Shown: positions 8,420 to 17,740 of the stretch, piece by piece
How the letters are laid out: every line of letters begins with the position of its first letter
How positions within the stretch are numbered: position 1 is the stretch's first letter
From: Acinetobacter sichuanensis
GTDB taxonomy: Bacteria > Pseudomonadota > Gammaproteobacteria > Pseudomonadales > Moraxellaceae
Length of the DNA stretch: 64,000 nt
Direction of reading: 5' to 3'
Assembly: GCF_003024515.2 (NCBI RefSeq)
Contig: NZ_PYIX02000005.1
Coordinates: 62,001 to 126,000 of the forward strand
Notes under the pieces: generated by a model
What the model saw: only the letters and a program-made list of their open reading frames with translations
Told to the model about the DNA's origin: nothing
Database searches by the model: none
Translations under genes and position numbers: made by a program

Positions 8420-8591
8420 AACTTCCATCCTATTCATTAATTGAAAGAGATAGCCTTTGCCATTCGTTGCATTGGCTTGATGGAATTAAGCTTAGGAATA
8501 ATAGAAAAAGTATTAAATTCTGATGCTAGCAGCTTTATAAATATGCCTGCAAATGTATAAAACTGCTGGCATATTTATATTTAGGTGAAAT

Positions 8592-9332
8592 TTAATTTAT
8601 AGATTTCTTCTTTTTGTCATACTGAGATATGTGGTTTTTTATAGTTTCAAAGCTCATATCATCAACTGTCTCGCTATGGATTATATGGCTTGCAAACTCT
8701 GTAAATTTACCTCTACCTTTTGCAGTCCAGTTGCCCTTATCCCAAGTTTCTTCTAATATCTTTAACTTGGGGGCTTTTTCTTGTAATATTTTTTCAGCCT
8801 TTATTTTGGCACGACGTGCATTATTTAGTGAAATTGAAATTTTATTAATTTCAAAATTAATAAAAGGATTTTTTATATTTAAGGTACTACCATAAATGTT
8901 ATAAGCATTACATAAGCAGTGGAGGGTTTGTTGATAATTACCTTGCTTCATTGCAAAATTTGAAGTTGCTATAGCTAAATAAGAACTAAATAACCCTCTT
9001 TCCATAATATTGTCCAAGTTTTCTTTAAAATTCTGATGTATAAAAAATTTAGCTAGTTTTTGCACAGATTCTAAATTTATTTCGTAGCTTTGATCATCCA
9101 GTCCGTTAATTTCTTTTTCTGCTTGATAAATTAGATCATATGTTTTGCCTATAATATCTAAAAATTCATAGCGTCCCTCATTAAGTTTATCAAGTTCGTC
9201 AAACTCTAGGGGGGATGTAGGATCATATTCTATTTTGATTAAATTATTTTTTTCATACAAAAAAAATAATGCATTATCGAGTTTAATTTTTAAATCTTGT
9301 GTTTGTACGGTAAAAATTTTATTAATATCCAT
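8592..9332 (-). CDS. unknown island protein, 246 aa
   Basis: I do not recognise this family. It has no signal peptide or membrane helices. It is Lys/Asn/Ile-rich, and its codon use is more AT-rich than the core genes, consistent with recent transfer. Residues about 90-170 look like a helical-repeat region (SSYLAIATSNFAMKQGNY, then LHCLCNAYNIYG), possibly TPR-like. A charged helix follows (ARRAKIKAEKILQEK), then a basic C-terminus. It sits alone between integrase and alpA with about 110-170 bp on either side, a position where P4-like elements often carry cargo genes. A defence role is possible but unproven. Confidence 0.65.
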   Translation of the reverse strand: MDINKIFTVQTQDLKIKLDNALFFLYEKNNLIKIEYDPTSPLEFDELDKLNEGRYEFLDIIGKTYDLIYQAEKEINGLDDQSYEINLESVQKLAKFFIHQNFKENLDNIMERGLFSSYLAIATSNFAMKQGNYQQTLHCLCNAYNIYGSTLNIKNPFINFEINKISISLNNARRAKIKAEKILQEKAPKLKILEETWDKGNWTAKGRGKFTEFASHIIHSETVDDMSFETIKNHISQYDKKKKSIN

Positions 9333-9445
9333 AATGTTTTACTTATAAGCGAGATCATATTGTGAAATTAAGCAGCGTATAAATCTAAAAATAATTAAGA
9401 AAACATGATTTATCAGTTTTTCACACTGCTTGTTAAAGAATATTT

Positions 9446-10657
9446 TTAAGCCCTTTTATTCTTTGGAAAAGGGAGCACGTTATTTCTAAGACTGTCTATA
9501 AAGTCTGCCCATTCTTGCATCATATTGACTCTGTATTGTAAATGCTGAGCATGGTTATATGCCTTTGATACAGCATTACCTGTCTTATGAGCGAGTTGTA
9601 CTTCAATGGCATCATGCATATAGCCTTGTTCATGTAATGTAGTTGAAGCAAGACCACGGAAACCATGACCTGTCATTTTTCCGTGGTAGCCCATTGTACG
9701 AATTACACAAAGTAAAGCATTACTACTCATTGGTTTGGCTGTACTGTGGTTATAAAAGACGTATTGTTCATTGCCTGTGAGAGGCAGTAATCCCTTAATG
9801 AGTTCAATCGCCTGTTTGGATAATGGAACAATATGTGGTTCAGCCATTTTCATTTTTTCAGAAGGTATCCGCCATAATTTATTTTCAAAGTCTATTTCGC
9901 TCCATTCCATCATTCTTAGCTCAGCAGTGCGTACAAAAGTCAAAGTCATGAGTTGAATTGCTGTCTTGATCATTAGACTTCCATGATATCGATCCATACG
10001 CTCTAAGAAGGGAGGAAATTCAGAAATATCCAAACGAGCCATGTGTTTTACTTTACGAGGCTTTAGGGCTTCTTGTAAATGAGGTGTGGGATCATTTTCA
10101 ATAAGCCCTTTACGAATTGCAAAACGAAAAATACGACCTGCCAGAGGAATTGAACGTTTAGCCATTTCTTGTGCCCCCCTAGCTTCAATTTTCTGGGCAC
10201 ACTCTAAAATGTCTTTACCTTTAATTTGGTTAATTGGTATATTTCCTATGAAAGGGAAAAGATCTTTTTCAAAAACAGATAAATCACGTAAATAAGTGGT
10301 TTCTTTTATTAGATTTCTTCGGTTTTCTAGCCATTCATAAGCTAATATTTTAAATAGATGACTTGTATCCTCAGTTTGTCTGGTTTCTTTTTTCTTTTCT
10401 GAAGGGTCAATGCCATTAGCTAAGAGTTCTCTTGCTTGCAAATGATGGATCCTTGCTTGGGCTAGGCTCATAAATTCATAAGAACCTAAAGTAATATTCT
10501 TTTGTTTACTATTAAAACGATAGGCATAAATCCATGTCATACGACCATTAGAAAAAACATGTAACTGTAAGCCATTACTATCGCTGTATTTATCAGGTTT
10601 TTTTGTATTGACAGGTGGTTTTAAACGTCTAATTTTTGAGTCTGTCAGCATAATCAT
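9446..10657 (-). CDS. P4-type tyrosine integrase, 403 aa
   Basis: This is a site-specific recombinase that inserts and excises the island. The N-terminal DUF4102 arm-binding domain (SDSNGLQLHVFSNG ... ITLGSYEFMSLAQAR) covers about residues 1-90. The core-binding domain follows, then the catalytic domain with Arg in TAELRMMEW (about 244), HGFRGLAST (His and second Arg, about 333), LAH, and the Tyr nucleophile in AYNHAQ (about 366). All catalytic residues are present and the length is normal, so the enzyme is probably active. Its 5' end faces tRNA-Ser(GGA), and four GTTGGTAT-type octamers lie just upstream. An alternative ATG lies two codons further in. Confidence 0.93.
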   Translation of the reverse strand: MIMLTDSKIRRLKPPVNTKKPDKYSDSNGLQLHVFSNGRMTWIYAYRFNSKQKNITLGSYEFMSLAQARIHHLQARELLANGIDPSEKKKETRQTEDTSHLFKILAYEWLENRRNLIKETTYLRDLSVFEKDLFPFIGNIPINQIKGKDILECAQKIEARGAQEMAKRSIPLAGRIFRFAIRKGLIENDPTPHLQEALKPRKVKHMARLDISEFPPFLERMDRYHGSLMIKTAIQLMTLTFVRTAELRMMEWSEIDFENKLWRIPSEKMKMAEPHIVPLSKQAIELIKGLLPLTGNEQYVFYNHSTAKPMSSNALLCVIRTMGYHGKMTGHGFRGLASTTLHEQGYMHDAIEVQLAHKTGNAVSKAYNHAQHLQYRVNMMQEWADFIDSLRNNVLPFPKNKRA

Positions 10658-10666
10658 TGCTCATTT

Positions 10667-10716
10667 GTTGGTATAAATTTGTTGGTATTAATTCATATAC
10701 CAACTTTTATACCAAC
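10667..10716. promoter_or_regulatory. four inverted/direct octamers upstream of the integrase gene
   Basis: GTTGGTAT occurs at 10667 and 10681, and its complement ATACCAAC at 10697 and 10709. This makes a large dyad of two direct repeats facing two inverted ones. It begins ten bases upstream of the integrase start and so overlaps the region where its promoter should be. An autorepression operator or integrase arm-type sites are the natural readings. The arrangement is seen directly; the function is inferred. Confidence 0.65.
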
Positions 10717-10762
10717 ACTATATCAATGATTGCACTAGATTGCACTTCATTGCAAAGACATT

Positions 10763-10794
10763 AAAAAAGGCTTGAACTCTTTAGATTCAAGCCT
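10763..10794 (-). terminator. terminator after tRNA-Ser
   Basis: On the minus strand a 9-bp perfect stem (AGGCTTGAA / TTCAAGCCT) with a short loop is followed by a run of six T. It lies 36 bp after the tRNA 3' end, on the island side. Confidence 0.85.
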
Positions 10795-10829
10795 TTCGAT
10801 ACTGCTTTGGAGTGCAGTTCTTTGATATT

Positions 10830-10919
10830 TGGCGGTGAGAGAGGGATTCGAACCCTCGATACGCGCAAACGTATACACACTTTCCAGGCGTGCTCCTTCA
10901 GCCACTCGGACACCTCACC
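10830..10919 (-). tRNA. tRNA-Ser (anticodon GGA)
   Basis: A 90-nt gene with encoded CCA. The acceptor GGTGAGG pairs with TCTCACC (one G-U), there is a long variable arm of the serine type, and the anticodon loop is CTGGAAA, giving GGA. Its 3' half faces the integrase, so it is the likely attachment site of the island, with the tRNA restored after insertion. Confidence 0.95.
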
Positions 10920-11041
10920 AAGGCGAGCGATAATAACTAAAAAAATCAATTCTGCCAAGTTGAAACAATTGATTTAGAGCAAAAGTTTTTTTGCAGTGAT
11001 ATGATTGCGAAAAAATAGTGTCTACAAATGAAGACTCATTT

Positions 11042-12922
11042 ATGCAAAGTACTGCAAAAAAAGCGGCATTACCTGCCATCACCTTAGCTGCATTAGGTGT
11101 CGTGTTTGGGGATATTGGAACCAGTCCCTTGTATGCTTTAAGACAATGCTTTCTAACCGCTCATCTGGCGATTTCAGAAGCATCCGTATTAGGTATTTTA
11201 TCGCTGATTTTTTGGTGCATGATGCTCACCATCAGCTTTAAATATGTCACCATTATTATGCGTGCTGATAACAATGGTGAAGGCGGTATCATGTCATTGT
11301 TAGCACTGAATCTACGTTCAAATCGTATCGCTGACAATAAAAAGATTTATCTCATTGCTTTAGGATTTATTGGTGCATCACTGTTCTTTGGTGACGGCAT
11401 CATTACACCTGCGATTTCAGTATTATCTGCAATTGAGGGTTTAAGTATTGCAACACCCGTATTTAATAAATGGCTCATGCCGCTTGCGATTGGTATTTTG
11501 ACCGCATTGTTCCTTGTACAACGTCATGGTACTGGGACTATGGGGAAATTTTTTGGTCCTATTACTTTAGCTTGGTTTGTGTCAATTGGTGTGATTGGGA
11601 TTTGGAGCATCAGTCAAACTCCCTTCGTATTAACCATGATCAGCCCACACTGGGCGCTGCATTTTATTTTTCATCAACCCTATGTTGCATTTTTAACGAT
11701 GGGGGCAGTGATTTTAACAATGACAGGGGGTGAAGCACTCTATGCAGATATGGGGCATTTTGGGCGTTTACCTATTAAAGTTGCATGGTTTGCTGTGGTT
11801 TTACCTTCGCTATTGTTAAATTATGCAGGTCAAGGTGCGCTGCTTTTGCGTGACCCTTCTGCAATCGAAAACCCTTTTTATTTGTTGATTCCAGAATGGG
11901 CTTTATACCCCATGATTGGACTGGCAACAGCCGCAGCAGTGATTGCATCACAAGCAGTGATTACAGGTGTTTTTTCAATGGTCAATCAGGCAATTCAATT
12001 GCGTTATTTACCTCGATTAACCGTACACCATACATCAGATGTTGAACAAGGGCAGATTTATTTACCTTTTATTAATTGGGTATTGTTTGTTTCCGTTCTG
12101 ATTTTGATTTTATTGTTTGAAAATAGTGCCAATCTTGCCAGTGCGTATGGTGTAGCTGTAACCATGACTATGCTATGCGGTACGATTTTAATTTCAGTGT
12201 TAGCTTATGGTTTATGGCGTTGGCCACTTTGGAAGGTTTTACTTTTTGCGATTCCATTTTTATTGATTGACTTTATTTTTGTAGCATCAACATCATTAAA
12301 AATTGTATCAGGTGGATGGGTGCCGATTTTGATTGGCGCGATCGTTTATACGATTTTGATGACATGGAAAGATGGTCGAGAAATTGTTTATGGGAAGCTT
12401 GAAAAAGAAGCTTTACCTCTGAGTTTGTTTATTAAAAGCGTTAGCCTCAGTAAGGAAACGATTTATGTACCAGGCGAAGCAATTTTTTTAACAGGAAATA
12501 CCAATATTGTGCCTCATGCCATGTTGCATAATATTAAGCACAATAAAGTGCTTCATGAACGTAATATTATGGTCACTGTGATCACACGCGATGTCCCTTA
12601 TGTGACGGATCAAGAGCGTATTCGGGTTGAAGTCTTAGATGATCGTTTTCAGCAGATTTTTGTCTATTATGGTTTTAAAGACCAGCCGAATATTCCTGTA
12701 GCGCTCGAACAAGCGTATGGTCAATTACGTATTCCATATGACATGATGCAGATTAGCTTCTTTATTTCTCGTGATCGACTCATTCATACAATCGGTGATG
12801 GTATGGCGCCTTGGCGTGAAAAATTATTTATTTCAATGCAACGTAACACGAGTCCTGTAAGTGATTTTTATCAGATTCCTCCAAACCGTGTTGTGGAAAT
12901 GGGAAGTCAAATCGAGATTTGA
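11042..12922 (+). CDS. kup: Kup low-affinity potassium transporter, 626 aa
   Basis: Kup brings potassium into the cell with protons. The family signature [14 protein letters not shown] lies about residues 20-33. About 12 hydrophobic segments fill residues 15-450, and a soluble C-terminal domain of about 170 residues follows. [12 protein letters not shown], another conserved Kup stretch, is present. The frame opens with a GTG at 11018, but the ATG at 11042 ([11 protein letters not shown]) gives the usual length and start of the family. This is the first chromosomal gene outside the island, 120 bp past tRNA-Ser, and it ends in a strong terminator. Confidence 0.95.
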   Translation: MQSTAKKAALPAITLAALGVVFGDIGTSPLYALRQCFLTAHLAISEASVLGILSLIFWCMMLTISFKYVTIIMRADNNGEGGIMSLLALNLRSNRIADNKKIYLIALGFIGASLFFGDGIITPAISVLSAIEGLSIATPVFNKWLMPLAIGILTALFLVQRHGTGTMGKFFGPITLAWFVSIGVIGIWSISQTPFVLTMISPHWALHFIFHQPYVAFLTMGAVILTMTGGEALYADMGHFGRLPIKVAWFAVVLPSLLLNYAGQGALLLRDPSAIENPFYLLIPEWALYPMIGLATAAAVIASQAVITGVFSMVNQAIQLRYLPRLTVHHTSDVEQGQIYLPFINWVLFVSVLILILLFENSANLASAYGVAVTMTMLCGTILISVLAYGLWRWPLWKVLLFAIPFLLIDFIFVASTSLKIVSGGWVPILIGAIVYTILMTWKDGREIVYGKLEKEALPLSLFIKSVSLSKETIYVPGEAIFLTGNTNIVPHAMLHNIKHNKVLHERNIMVTVITRDVPYVTDQERIRVEVLDDRFQQIFVYYGFKDQPNIPVALEQAYGQLRIPYDMMQISFFISRDRLIHTIGDGMAPWREKLFISMQRNTSPVSDFYQIPPNRVVEMGSQIEI

Positions 12923-12950
12923 TCATATTTTTATTCTTTTGAAATGAAAA

Positions 12951-12979
12951 GCCAAGAAGATCCACTTCTTGGCTTTTTT
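12951..12979 (+). terminator. kup terminator
   Basis: A 9-bp perfect stem (GCCAAGAAG / CTTCTTGGC) with a 5-base loop, followed by six T, 28 bp after the kup stop. Confidence 0.9.
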
Positions 12980-13323
12980 GTTTTGGCATGCTGTGTTTGG
13001 TTGAGCCTTTAAATACAATGGCTCAAAACCGATGATAAAGACTTTAATTATTTTTAACTTTGTTTTAAAGTTATGCGACATTTTGTGGCGCTTGAGAATA
13101 GATTTGAGATATTGAAAATGTCATAATCATTCTGTGAATTTCAATTTAATATCACTAACTACATAAATTCACTCAAAAAAGCCTTGGGTAAAGGCAACAA
13201 AATATTCATTTTTTTGTATTTTTTGTGATGAAGAATGATAGAAAATTTATTCAATTGAAAATTCAGCATATTCCTTTCTGAAAATTAGCCTGATAAGCTA
13301 ATTTATACTCAAGTGATCATAAT
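12980..13323. other. non-coding gap between kup and the nuclease gene
   Basis: AT-rich sequence with no convincing gene or RNA. It should hold the promoter of the nuclease gene; no unambiguous -35/-10 pair is visible. Confidence 0.5.
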
Positions 13324-14436
13324 ATGGCACGCAAAAAACGTCGTAGTAAGACTCGTAATTTAGGGAAAGATTTGTTGAATAATTCAGTGGTTAAAGTAAT
13401 TTTGGGCTTAGTTGCTACAGGCAGTTTCGCAATTGCATTTGGTCAAGAGAAAATAGCTCAATACATTCCCTTTGTTGGTTCGAACTCAACAGAATGCTTA
13501 AAACAATTTTATCGAGATGAACCGCCATTTCTTGTCAAAGAAAGCTTACAAAAAAATAGTTATCCATTATGTTTTAATGGATTTAATGTGATGTATTCAG
13601 GCGTTTCTAAAACACCACTTTGGACAGCCGAACATTTATCACCCGAACGTTTGAGTCAAAAAATTAAACGTGAAGATAGTTTTCATGAAGAAACACGTGT
13701 CAGTTTAAGTCATCGTGCTTTATTGTCTGACTATAAAGGGTCAGGTTATGACCGTGGGCATATGTCACCGAATGCTGATATGCCAGATAAAGCTTCGCAA
13801 CATGATAGTTTTTCTTTGGCAAATATGGTGCCGCAAGCACCAAAGAATAATCAACAGATTTGGCGCGAGTTGGAGGAAGCAACCCGAGCGATTGTGACTA
13901 AACAAAAGAAAGATGTTTATGTGGTCACAGGTCCAGTATTTTCAGGCAAAAAATTAAAAACCATTGGTAAAGGTGTCATTGTTCCAAGCGCCGTTTTCAA
14001 GGCAATTTATATTCCTAAACAGGGTGTAATTGGTGCTTATTACGCACCCAATGATAATAGCTTGAAAGTCAACATCGTCAGTGTTTGTTATCTAGAAGAA
14101 CAATTAGGTATCAACTTATTTCCTCAATTGACTGAAGAACAAAAGCGTAATACCTATAAATTACCTTTAAATTCTAGCCAAGTGAAAGCAACAGGCAAAG
14201 TTGAATATTCACATTGGGATGCTGAAAGCCAGTGTGCGCCAAGTGTATCGGCTGATCAGATCAAGACATTGCAGAAACAATTTCAACCTGCAAATGGTAC
14301 ATCTAATAGCCAATCTTCATCATCGTCAACACCTGCTCAGGGAAACGTGCCCAAGATTGACGAGCAAGTTCAAGAGTCTTTAGTTAAACAATTGGTAGAT
14401 GTATTACTGCAATATTTATTACAAATTTTAAAGTAA
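13324..14436 (+). CDS. membrane-anchored DNA/RNA non-specific endonuclease (NUC1 family), 370 aa
   Basis: The beta-beta-alpha-metal nuclease signature DRGHMSPNADM (catalytic His) lies about residues 142-152. The metal-binding Asn-rich stretch (NMVPQAPKNNQQIW) follows, as in Serratia-type nucleases. The N-terminus is strongly basic (RKKRRSKTR) and is followed by one hydrophobic segment (VVKVILGLVATGSFAIAF, about 23-40). The domain is therefore probably anchored in the inner membrane with the nuclease in the periplasm. The C-terminus has a Ser/Gln-rich linker and a hydrophobic tail. Roles in degrading incoming DNA or scavenging nucleotides are possible; the sequence does not decide. Confidence 0.88.
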   Translation: MARKKRRSKTRNLGKDLLNNSVVKVILGLVATGSFAIAFGQEKIAQYIPFVGSNSTECLKQFYRDEPPFLVKESLQKNSYPLCFNGFNVMYSGVSKTPLWTAEHLSPERLSQKIKREDSFHEETRVSLSHRALLSDYKGSGYDRGHMSPNADMPDKASQHDSFSLANMVPQAPKNNQQIWRELEEATRAIVTKQKKDVYVVTGPVFSGKKLKTIGKGVIVPSAVFKAIYIPKQGVIGAYYAPNDNSLKVNIVSVCYLEEQLGINLFPQLTEEQKRNTYKLPLNSSQVKATGKVEYSHWDAESQCAPSVSADQIKTLQKQFQPANGTSNSQSSSSSTPAQGNVPKIDEQVQESLVKQLVDVLLQYLLQILK

Positions 14437-14450
14437 TCTAACTCGCTTAA

Positions 14451-14478
14451 ATGAGAAAAGTCCTTATACTTTTCTCAT
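14451..14478. other. perfect hairpin between nuclease and small gene
   Basis: A 10-bp perfect stem (ATGAGAAAAG / CTTTTCTCAT) with an 8-base loop and no T-run after it. It may be a weak terminator, an RNA processing signal or a leader structure of the next gene. Confidence 0.5.
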
Positions 14479-14507
14479 GAGATGACTTAAAAAGATGAGA
14501 AGAAAAA

Positions 14508-14753
14508 ATGTTTAAACCCTTTGAAAATGGCACTGAATCTCATTCAATTCATGATTTAACTTTGGAAAATGATGAAGACCGAATTAATATTTATGGTAAT
14601 TTACAAGTGACCAAAGACCAAGAGGGTCTAAAAGCGGCAAAAGCTTTACAGGCTTATCTCAATGAAATTGTGAAAACCTTGGAACAAGAAACAGATTTAC
14701 CAGAAAAAATAACCACCCAAGTTGAAGGTGAGGTTGAAAATCCATTTCTCTAA
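14508..14753 (+). CDS. conserved-type hypothetical protein, 81 aa
   Basis: I do not recognise a named family. It is a small acidic soluble protein (MFKPFENGTESHSIHDL). A predicted beta part (RINIYGNLQVTKD) is followed by a helix (GLKAAKALQAYLNEIVKTLEQE). The start is preceded by GATGAGAAGAAAAA, a good purine-rich ribosome binding site. It ends at a strong bidirectional terminator. Function unknown. Confidence 0.75.
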   Translation: MFKPFENGTESHSIHDLTLENDEDRINIYGNLQVTKDQEGLKAAKALQAYLNEIVKTLEQETDLPEKITTQVEGEVENPFL

Positions 14754-14770
14754 AAATATTTTACAGATTA

Positions 14771-14798
14771 AAAAAACCTGCATGATGCAGGTTTTTTT
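14771..14798. terminator. bidirectional terminator
   Basis: CCTGCAT/ATGCAGG palindrome flanked by six A on the left and seven T on the right. It lies between the converging 81-residue gene and aqpZ and can serve both. Confidence 0.85.
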
Positions 14799-14826
14799 AA
14801 CGGTTGTATTTGCGAGTATAACGGCA

Positions 14827-15519
14827 TTACTTTTGTTGTTCGCCGCCCACAACTTTATAAATAATTGCTCCGATTGCAGCGCCAAGAATAGGTGCAACCC
14901 AGAATAACCATAACTGTCCAAGTGCTGGCGTTTGTGCAAAGAATGCAACAGCAGTACTACGTGCAGGGTTGACTGATGTATTTGTAACAGGAATGCTAAT
15001 TAAGTGAATCAGTGTGAGTGCCAAACCAATTGCAATCGGTGCAAATCCAGCAGGTGCTCGTTTGTCAGTAGACCCCATAATGACGATTAAAAAGAAAGCT
15101 GTCAGCACAATTTCAATGATCAGTGCTGAAACCATAGAATATTTATTTGGGGATAAATCACCAAAACCATTACTTGCAAAGCCACCTACACCTGCGAAGT
15201 TCGCTTGTCCCTGCACGATAATATATAAAATAAACGCAGCAACAGTACCACCAATCACTTGTGAAACGATATATGGGACTAAGTCTTTGGCATCAAACCG
15301 TCCGCCGACCCATAAACCAACACTGACAGCAGGGTTAAAATGCCCACCTGAGATATGCCCAAAAGCATAAGCACCTGTCAGTACAGTTAAACCAAATGCA
15401 AGTGCTACACCTGCAAACCCAATGCCTAATTCTGGATAAGCCGCAGCAAGCACAGCACTGCCACATCCACCAAAAACAAGCCAAAAGGTCCCTAAAAACT
15501 CTGCTAGATATTTATTCAT
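14827..15519 (-). CDS. aqpZ: aquaporin Z water channel, 230 aa
   Basis: AqpZ is a tetrameric inner-membrane water channel. Both pore NPA motifs are present: [11 protein letters not shown] near residue 61 and [13 protein letters not shown] near residue 183. The Arg after the second NPA belongs to the selectivity filter. Six membrane helices and the length fit the AqpZ class and not the longer glycerol facilitators. It is a single gene ending in a shared terminator. An AraC-family gene follows upstream after 83 bp on the same strand, but a link is not shown. Confidence 0.95.
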   Translation of the reverse strand: MNKYLAEFLGTFWLVFGGCGSAVLAAAYPELGIGFAGVALAFGLTVLTGAYAFGHISGGHFNPAVSVGLWVGGRFDAKDLVPYIVSQVIGGTVAAFILYIIVQGQANFAGVGGFASNGFGDLSPNKYSMVSALIIEIVLTAFFLIVIMGSTDKRAPAGFAPIAIGLALTLIHLISIPVTNTSVNPARSTAVAFFAQTPALGQLWLFWVAPILGAAIGAIIYKVVGGEQQK

Positions 15520-15602
15520 TTAATTTGCCTATTGTTTTGTCAAATTTTGTTCTTTAGTTTTAATTTGTGATTTATATCACACTTTTTGTTTTTGCATCCG
15601 TG

Positions 15603-16613
15603 TTATTTCGTTTTTTCTCCTTGATTTTTTCGCCATTGATGCGGCGTAAGACCTGACCAAAGTTTAAATGCACGTTGAAATGCACTTTGTTCTGAATAAC
15701 TCAATAAGATTGCAATTTCATGTAAACTTAAATGCGGATCTTGCAAATATTGTGTGGCGAGTAATTGGCGGATCTCTTGAACACGCTCCTGATAAGTGGT
15801 GTTTTGTTGTTGTAAATGTCGTTGTAGTTGTCGAACCGACATCTTTAATTGTGTGGCAATCGTTTCTATTTGATAATTATTTTTTTGTAAACCTTTGAGA
15901 ATACTTTGTTGCAGACGTTCATCAAGTTGTGTGCCGTCAGGTAGTTTATTGAGCAGCTCTTTGGCTTGTTGCATCATGATTTGATGTAAAGTCGAATCAG
16001 GGCTTTTGCAAGGCGCTGAAAATAGTTTTAAGGGTAAAAGTAGTTCAACTTTGGGCTGAGAAAACTGAATGGGTGCGTTAAAAAATTCTTGATATATACG
16101 TGTATTTTTAGGTGCTGGCTGAATAAAGTTCACTTGTTCAATTTGAATATATTCAAGCTGTATATAAAGACGTAAAAAACGAACCAATAAAGCCAGTGCA
16201 ATTTCATCTGTAATTTGTGTGGTCAGTTGGACAGGTAAAACTTCCCAACGAATTGAAACAGATTCATTTTGAACTTCAACTTTGAGTGGTCCACCATCAT
16301 AGATTAAGCGATGAAAATCGTAATAACGTGTGAGTGCTTCACCTAAGGTGTCACATGATTGGGTAATATAGGCAATGATCCCTAAATGTTTAGGTTGAAC
16401 ATATTCCGCAATTTCTAAGCCAAGTGCAGGACTGTGTACTTGCTGATTGATTTCATCTAAAAGCTCACGCCAGATTTGAAATTCAAAGCGTTCACGATTT
16501 TGAACGCTTTTTAATTTTTCGGAAATGTCTAGATTTTTTGCTTGGGCATATACATAAAGAAGTTGTCCTAAACCTCCATACACGGTCCCAGAATAGTCTT
16601 TAGTTTGTAACAT
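15603..16613 (-). CDS. AraC-family transcriptional regulator, 336 aa
   Basis: The last 100 residues hold the two helix-turn-helix motifs of the AraC/XylS fold (IETIATQLKMSVRQLQRHLQ, then LHEIAILLSYSEQSAFQRAF) and the closing SGLTPHQWRK. The N-terminal ~200 residues match the style of the ligand-binding domain seen in OruR/ArgR-like members (GLEIAEYVQPKHLGIIAYIT). The frame opens with TTG at 16628; the ATG at 16613 is preferred. It is divergent from the hydroxylase gene at 16812 across 198 bp, so that gene is its most likely target. Confidence 0.88.
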   Translation of the reverse strand: MLQTKDYSGTVYGGLGQLLYVYAQAKNLDISEKLKSVQNRERFEFQIWRELLDEINQQVHSPALGLEIAEYVQPKHLGIIAYITQSCDTLGEALTRYYDFHRLIYDGGPLKVEVQNESVSIRWEVLPVQLTTQITDEIALALLVRFLRLYIQLEYIQIEQVNFIQPAPKNTRIYQEFFNAPIQFSQPKVELLLPLKLFSAPCKSPDSTLHQIMMQQAKELLNKLPDGTQLDERLQQSILKGLQKNNYQIETIATQLKMSVRQLQRHLQQQNTTYQERVQEIRQLLATQYLQDPHLSLHEIAILLSYSEQSAFQRAFKLWSGLTPHQWRKNQGEKTK

Positions 16614-16811
16614 ATTTTTTATTTTCAAATAATAATGGTGAATTTATCAGCGCATTTAAACACGCAGTGGATTGAGCGGACAAGTTACCATAAATTACGA
16701 CAAACAAAAAAAGTAAAAAAATGTCGCAATATGTCAATTATGTTATTTTTTAGGTCAATATCTTTTATTCATGCTGCTTTATAGTGATAAAAAGGGTGTA
16801 GGAGCATGCAG

Positions 16812-17429
16812 ATGATAAAAGGTTTTGTAGCAGGTTTAATTTTTGCCAATGGTTTTGAATGGGTTGCACATAAATATATTTTGCATGGCACACACCGCAC
16901 AGGAAAACCTCGTTTTAGCCCTGTTCCTCGTAGTATGAAGTCACATTGGGAGCATCATAGAGAGGTGCGCAAAGTCGAATTTCATGATCATAGTTACGTT
17001 GAAGGCGTTTCACATTGGCGTACACGTAACGAGATTATTTCTTTGGCTGTTGTCGCAAGTGCAGCGAGTTGTATTTTTTATCCTTTCTCTAAGGGAATGG
17101 CAGCAGCATCTATCTATAGTGCTGTTAATTATTATTATATTCATCGACGTGCTCATTTAGAGCCCATGTGGGCAAAGAAAAAAATTCCTTGGCACTATGA
17201 CCATCATATGAATTCGAATCAGGATGCAAACTGGTGTGTCACCAAGCCTTGGTTTGATTATCTTTTAGGAACTCGCGTGGTGTCTTCAAGTGACTTAAAA
17301 GAACAAAACCCTTTAGGGGTTACCTTACCAAAAAGTACAGCAAAATGGTTGAGTGCTCAAGTTGAACATTTTTTTCCTGTGCAATGGGTACAACAAAAGC
17401 AATTGCTTGAATTGAGTGAAGTTAAATAA
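16812..17429 (+). CDS. fatty acid hydroxylase-superfamily membrane protein, 205 aa
   Basis: Di-iron membrane hydroxylases and desaturases use clustered His boxes. Here HKYILHGTH, HWEHHR, HRRAH and WHYDHH are present in the expected order, so a di-iron enzyme acting on a lipid or sterol-like substrate is likely. The substrate is unknown. Two ATGs lie two codons apart: AGGAG at 16800-16804 sits only one base before the first (16806) but seven before the second (16812), so 16812 is the likely start. It is divergent from the AraC regulator, which may control it. Confidence 0.83.
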   Translation: MIKGFVAGLIFANGFEWVAHKYILHGTHRTGKPRFSPVPRSMKSHWEHHREVRKVEFHDHSYVEGVSHWRTRNEIISLAVVASAASCIFYPFSKGMAAASIYSAVNYYYIHRRAHLEPMWAKKKIPWHYDHHMNSNQDANWCVTKPWFDYLLGTRVVSSSDLKEQNPLGVTLPKSTAKWLSAQVEHFFPVQWVQQKQLLELSEVK

Positions 17430-17606
17430 AACTCAATAAAATGAACAGGTTATTTTTGAAATCAACATTTTTTGATGAGATTTGTCGCACATTGTCATAA
17501 AAATAAGTTTTTTTTGTCAATATTGTCAGCGTAAATCATCGTAAATTTAACTTACCGAATGAGATAAAAGAATCTAAGCGTTGTAGTTTCCTTTTTTTCG
17601 GTTTAT

Positions 17607-17633
17607 AAGGAGTCGTCTAGACTCCTTTTTTTT
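17607..17633 (+). terminator. plus-strand terminator
   Basis: An 8-bp perfect stem (AAGGAGTC / GACTCCTT), 5-base loop, then a T-run. It lies 178 bp after the hydroxylase stop. Confidence 0.85.
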
Positions 17634-17683
17634 ATCTATTTAATACCGCAGTACATTTATGATGTGATCTTATTTTTTAGAAT

Positions 17684-17714
17684 TAAAAAAAAGAGCATTC
17701 ATTTGAATACTCTT
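17684..17714 (-). terminator. hisF terminator
   Basis: On the minus strand AAGAGTATTC and GAATGCTCTT pair over 10 bp with one G-U. Seven T follow. It begins 27 bp after the hisF stop. Confidence 0.85.
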
Positions 17715-17740
17715 AAATTTGATTTTATAAATTATTGAGA

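Larger units (their letters stand above)
17430..17740. other. non-coding gap between hydroxylase gene and hisF
   Basis: The gap holds two terminators (17607 plus strand, 17684 minus strand) and otherwise AT-rich sequence with no gene. The first terminator lies about 180 bp after the hydroxylase stop, a rather long trailer in which a small RNA could sit. Confidence 0.55.

Noticed and set aside
10761..10958. 65-codon frame on the minus strand
   Set aside because: It is the translation of tRNA-Ser and its terminator.
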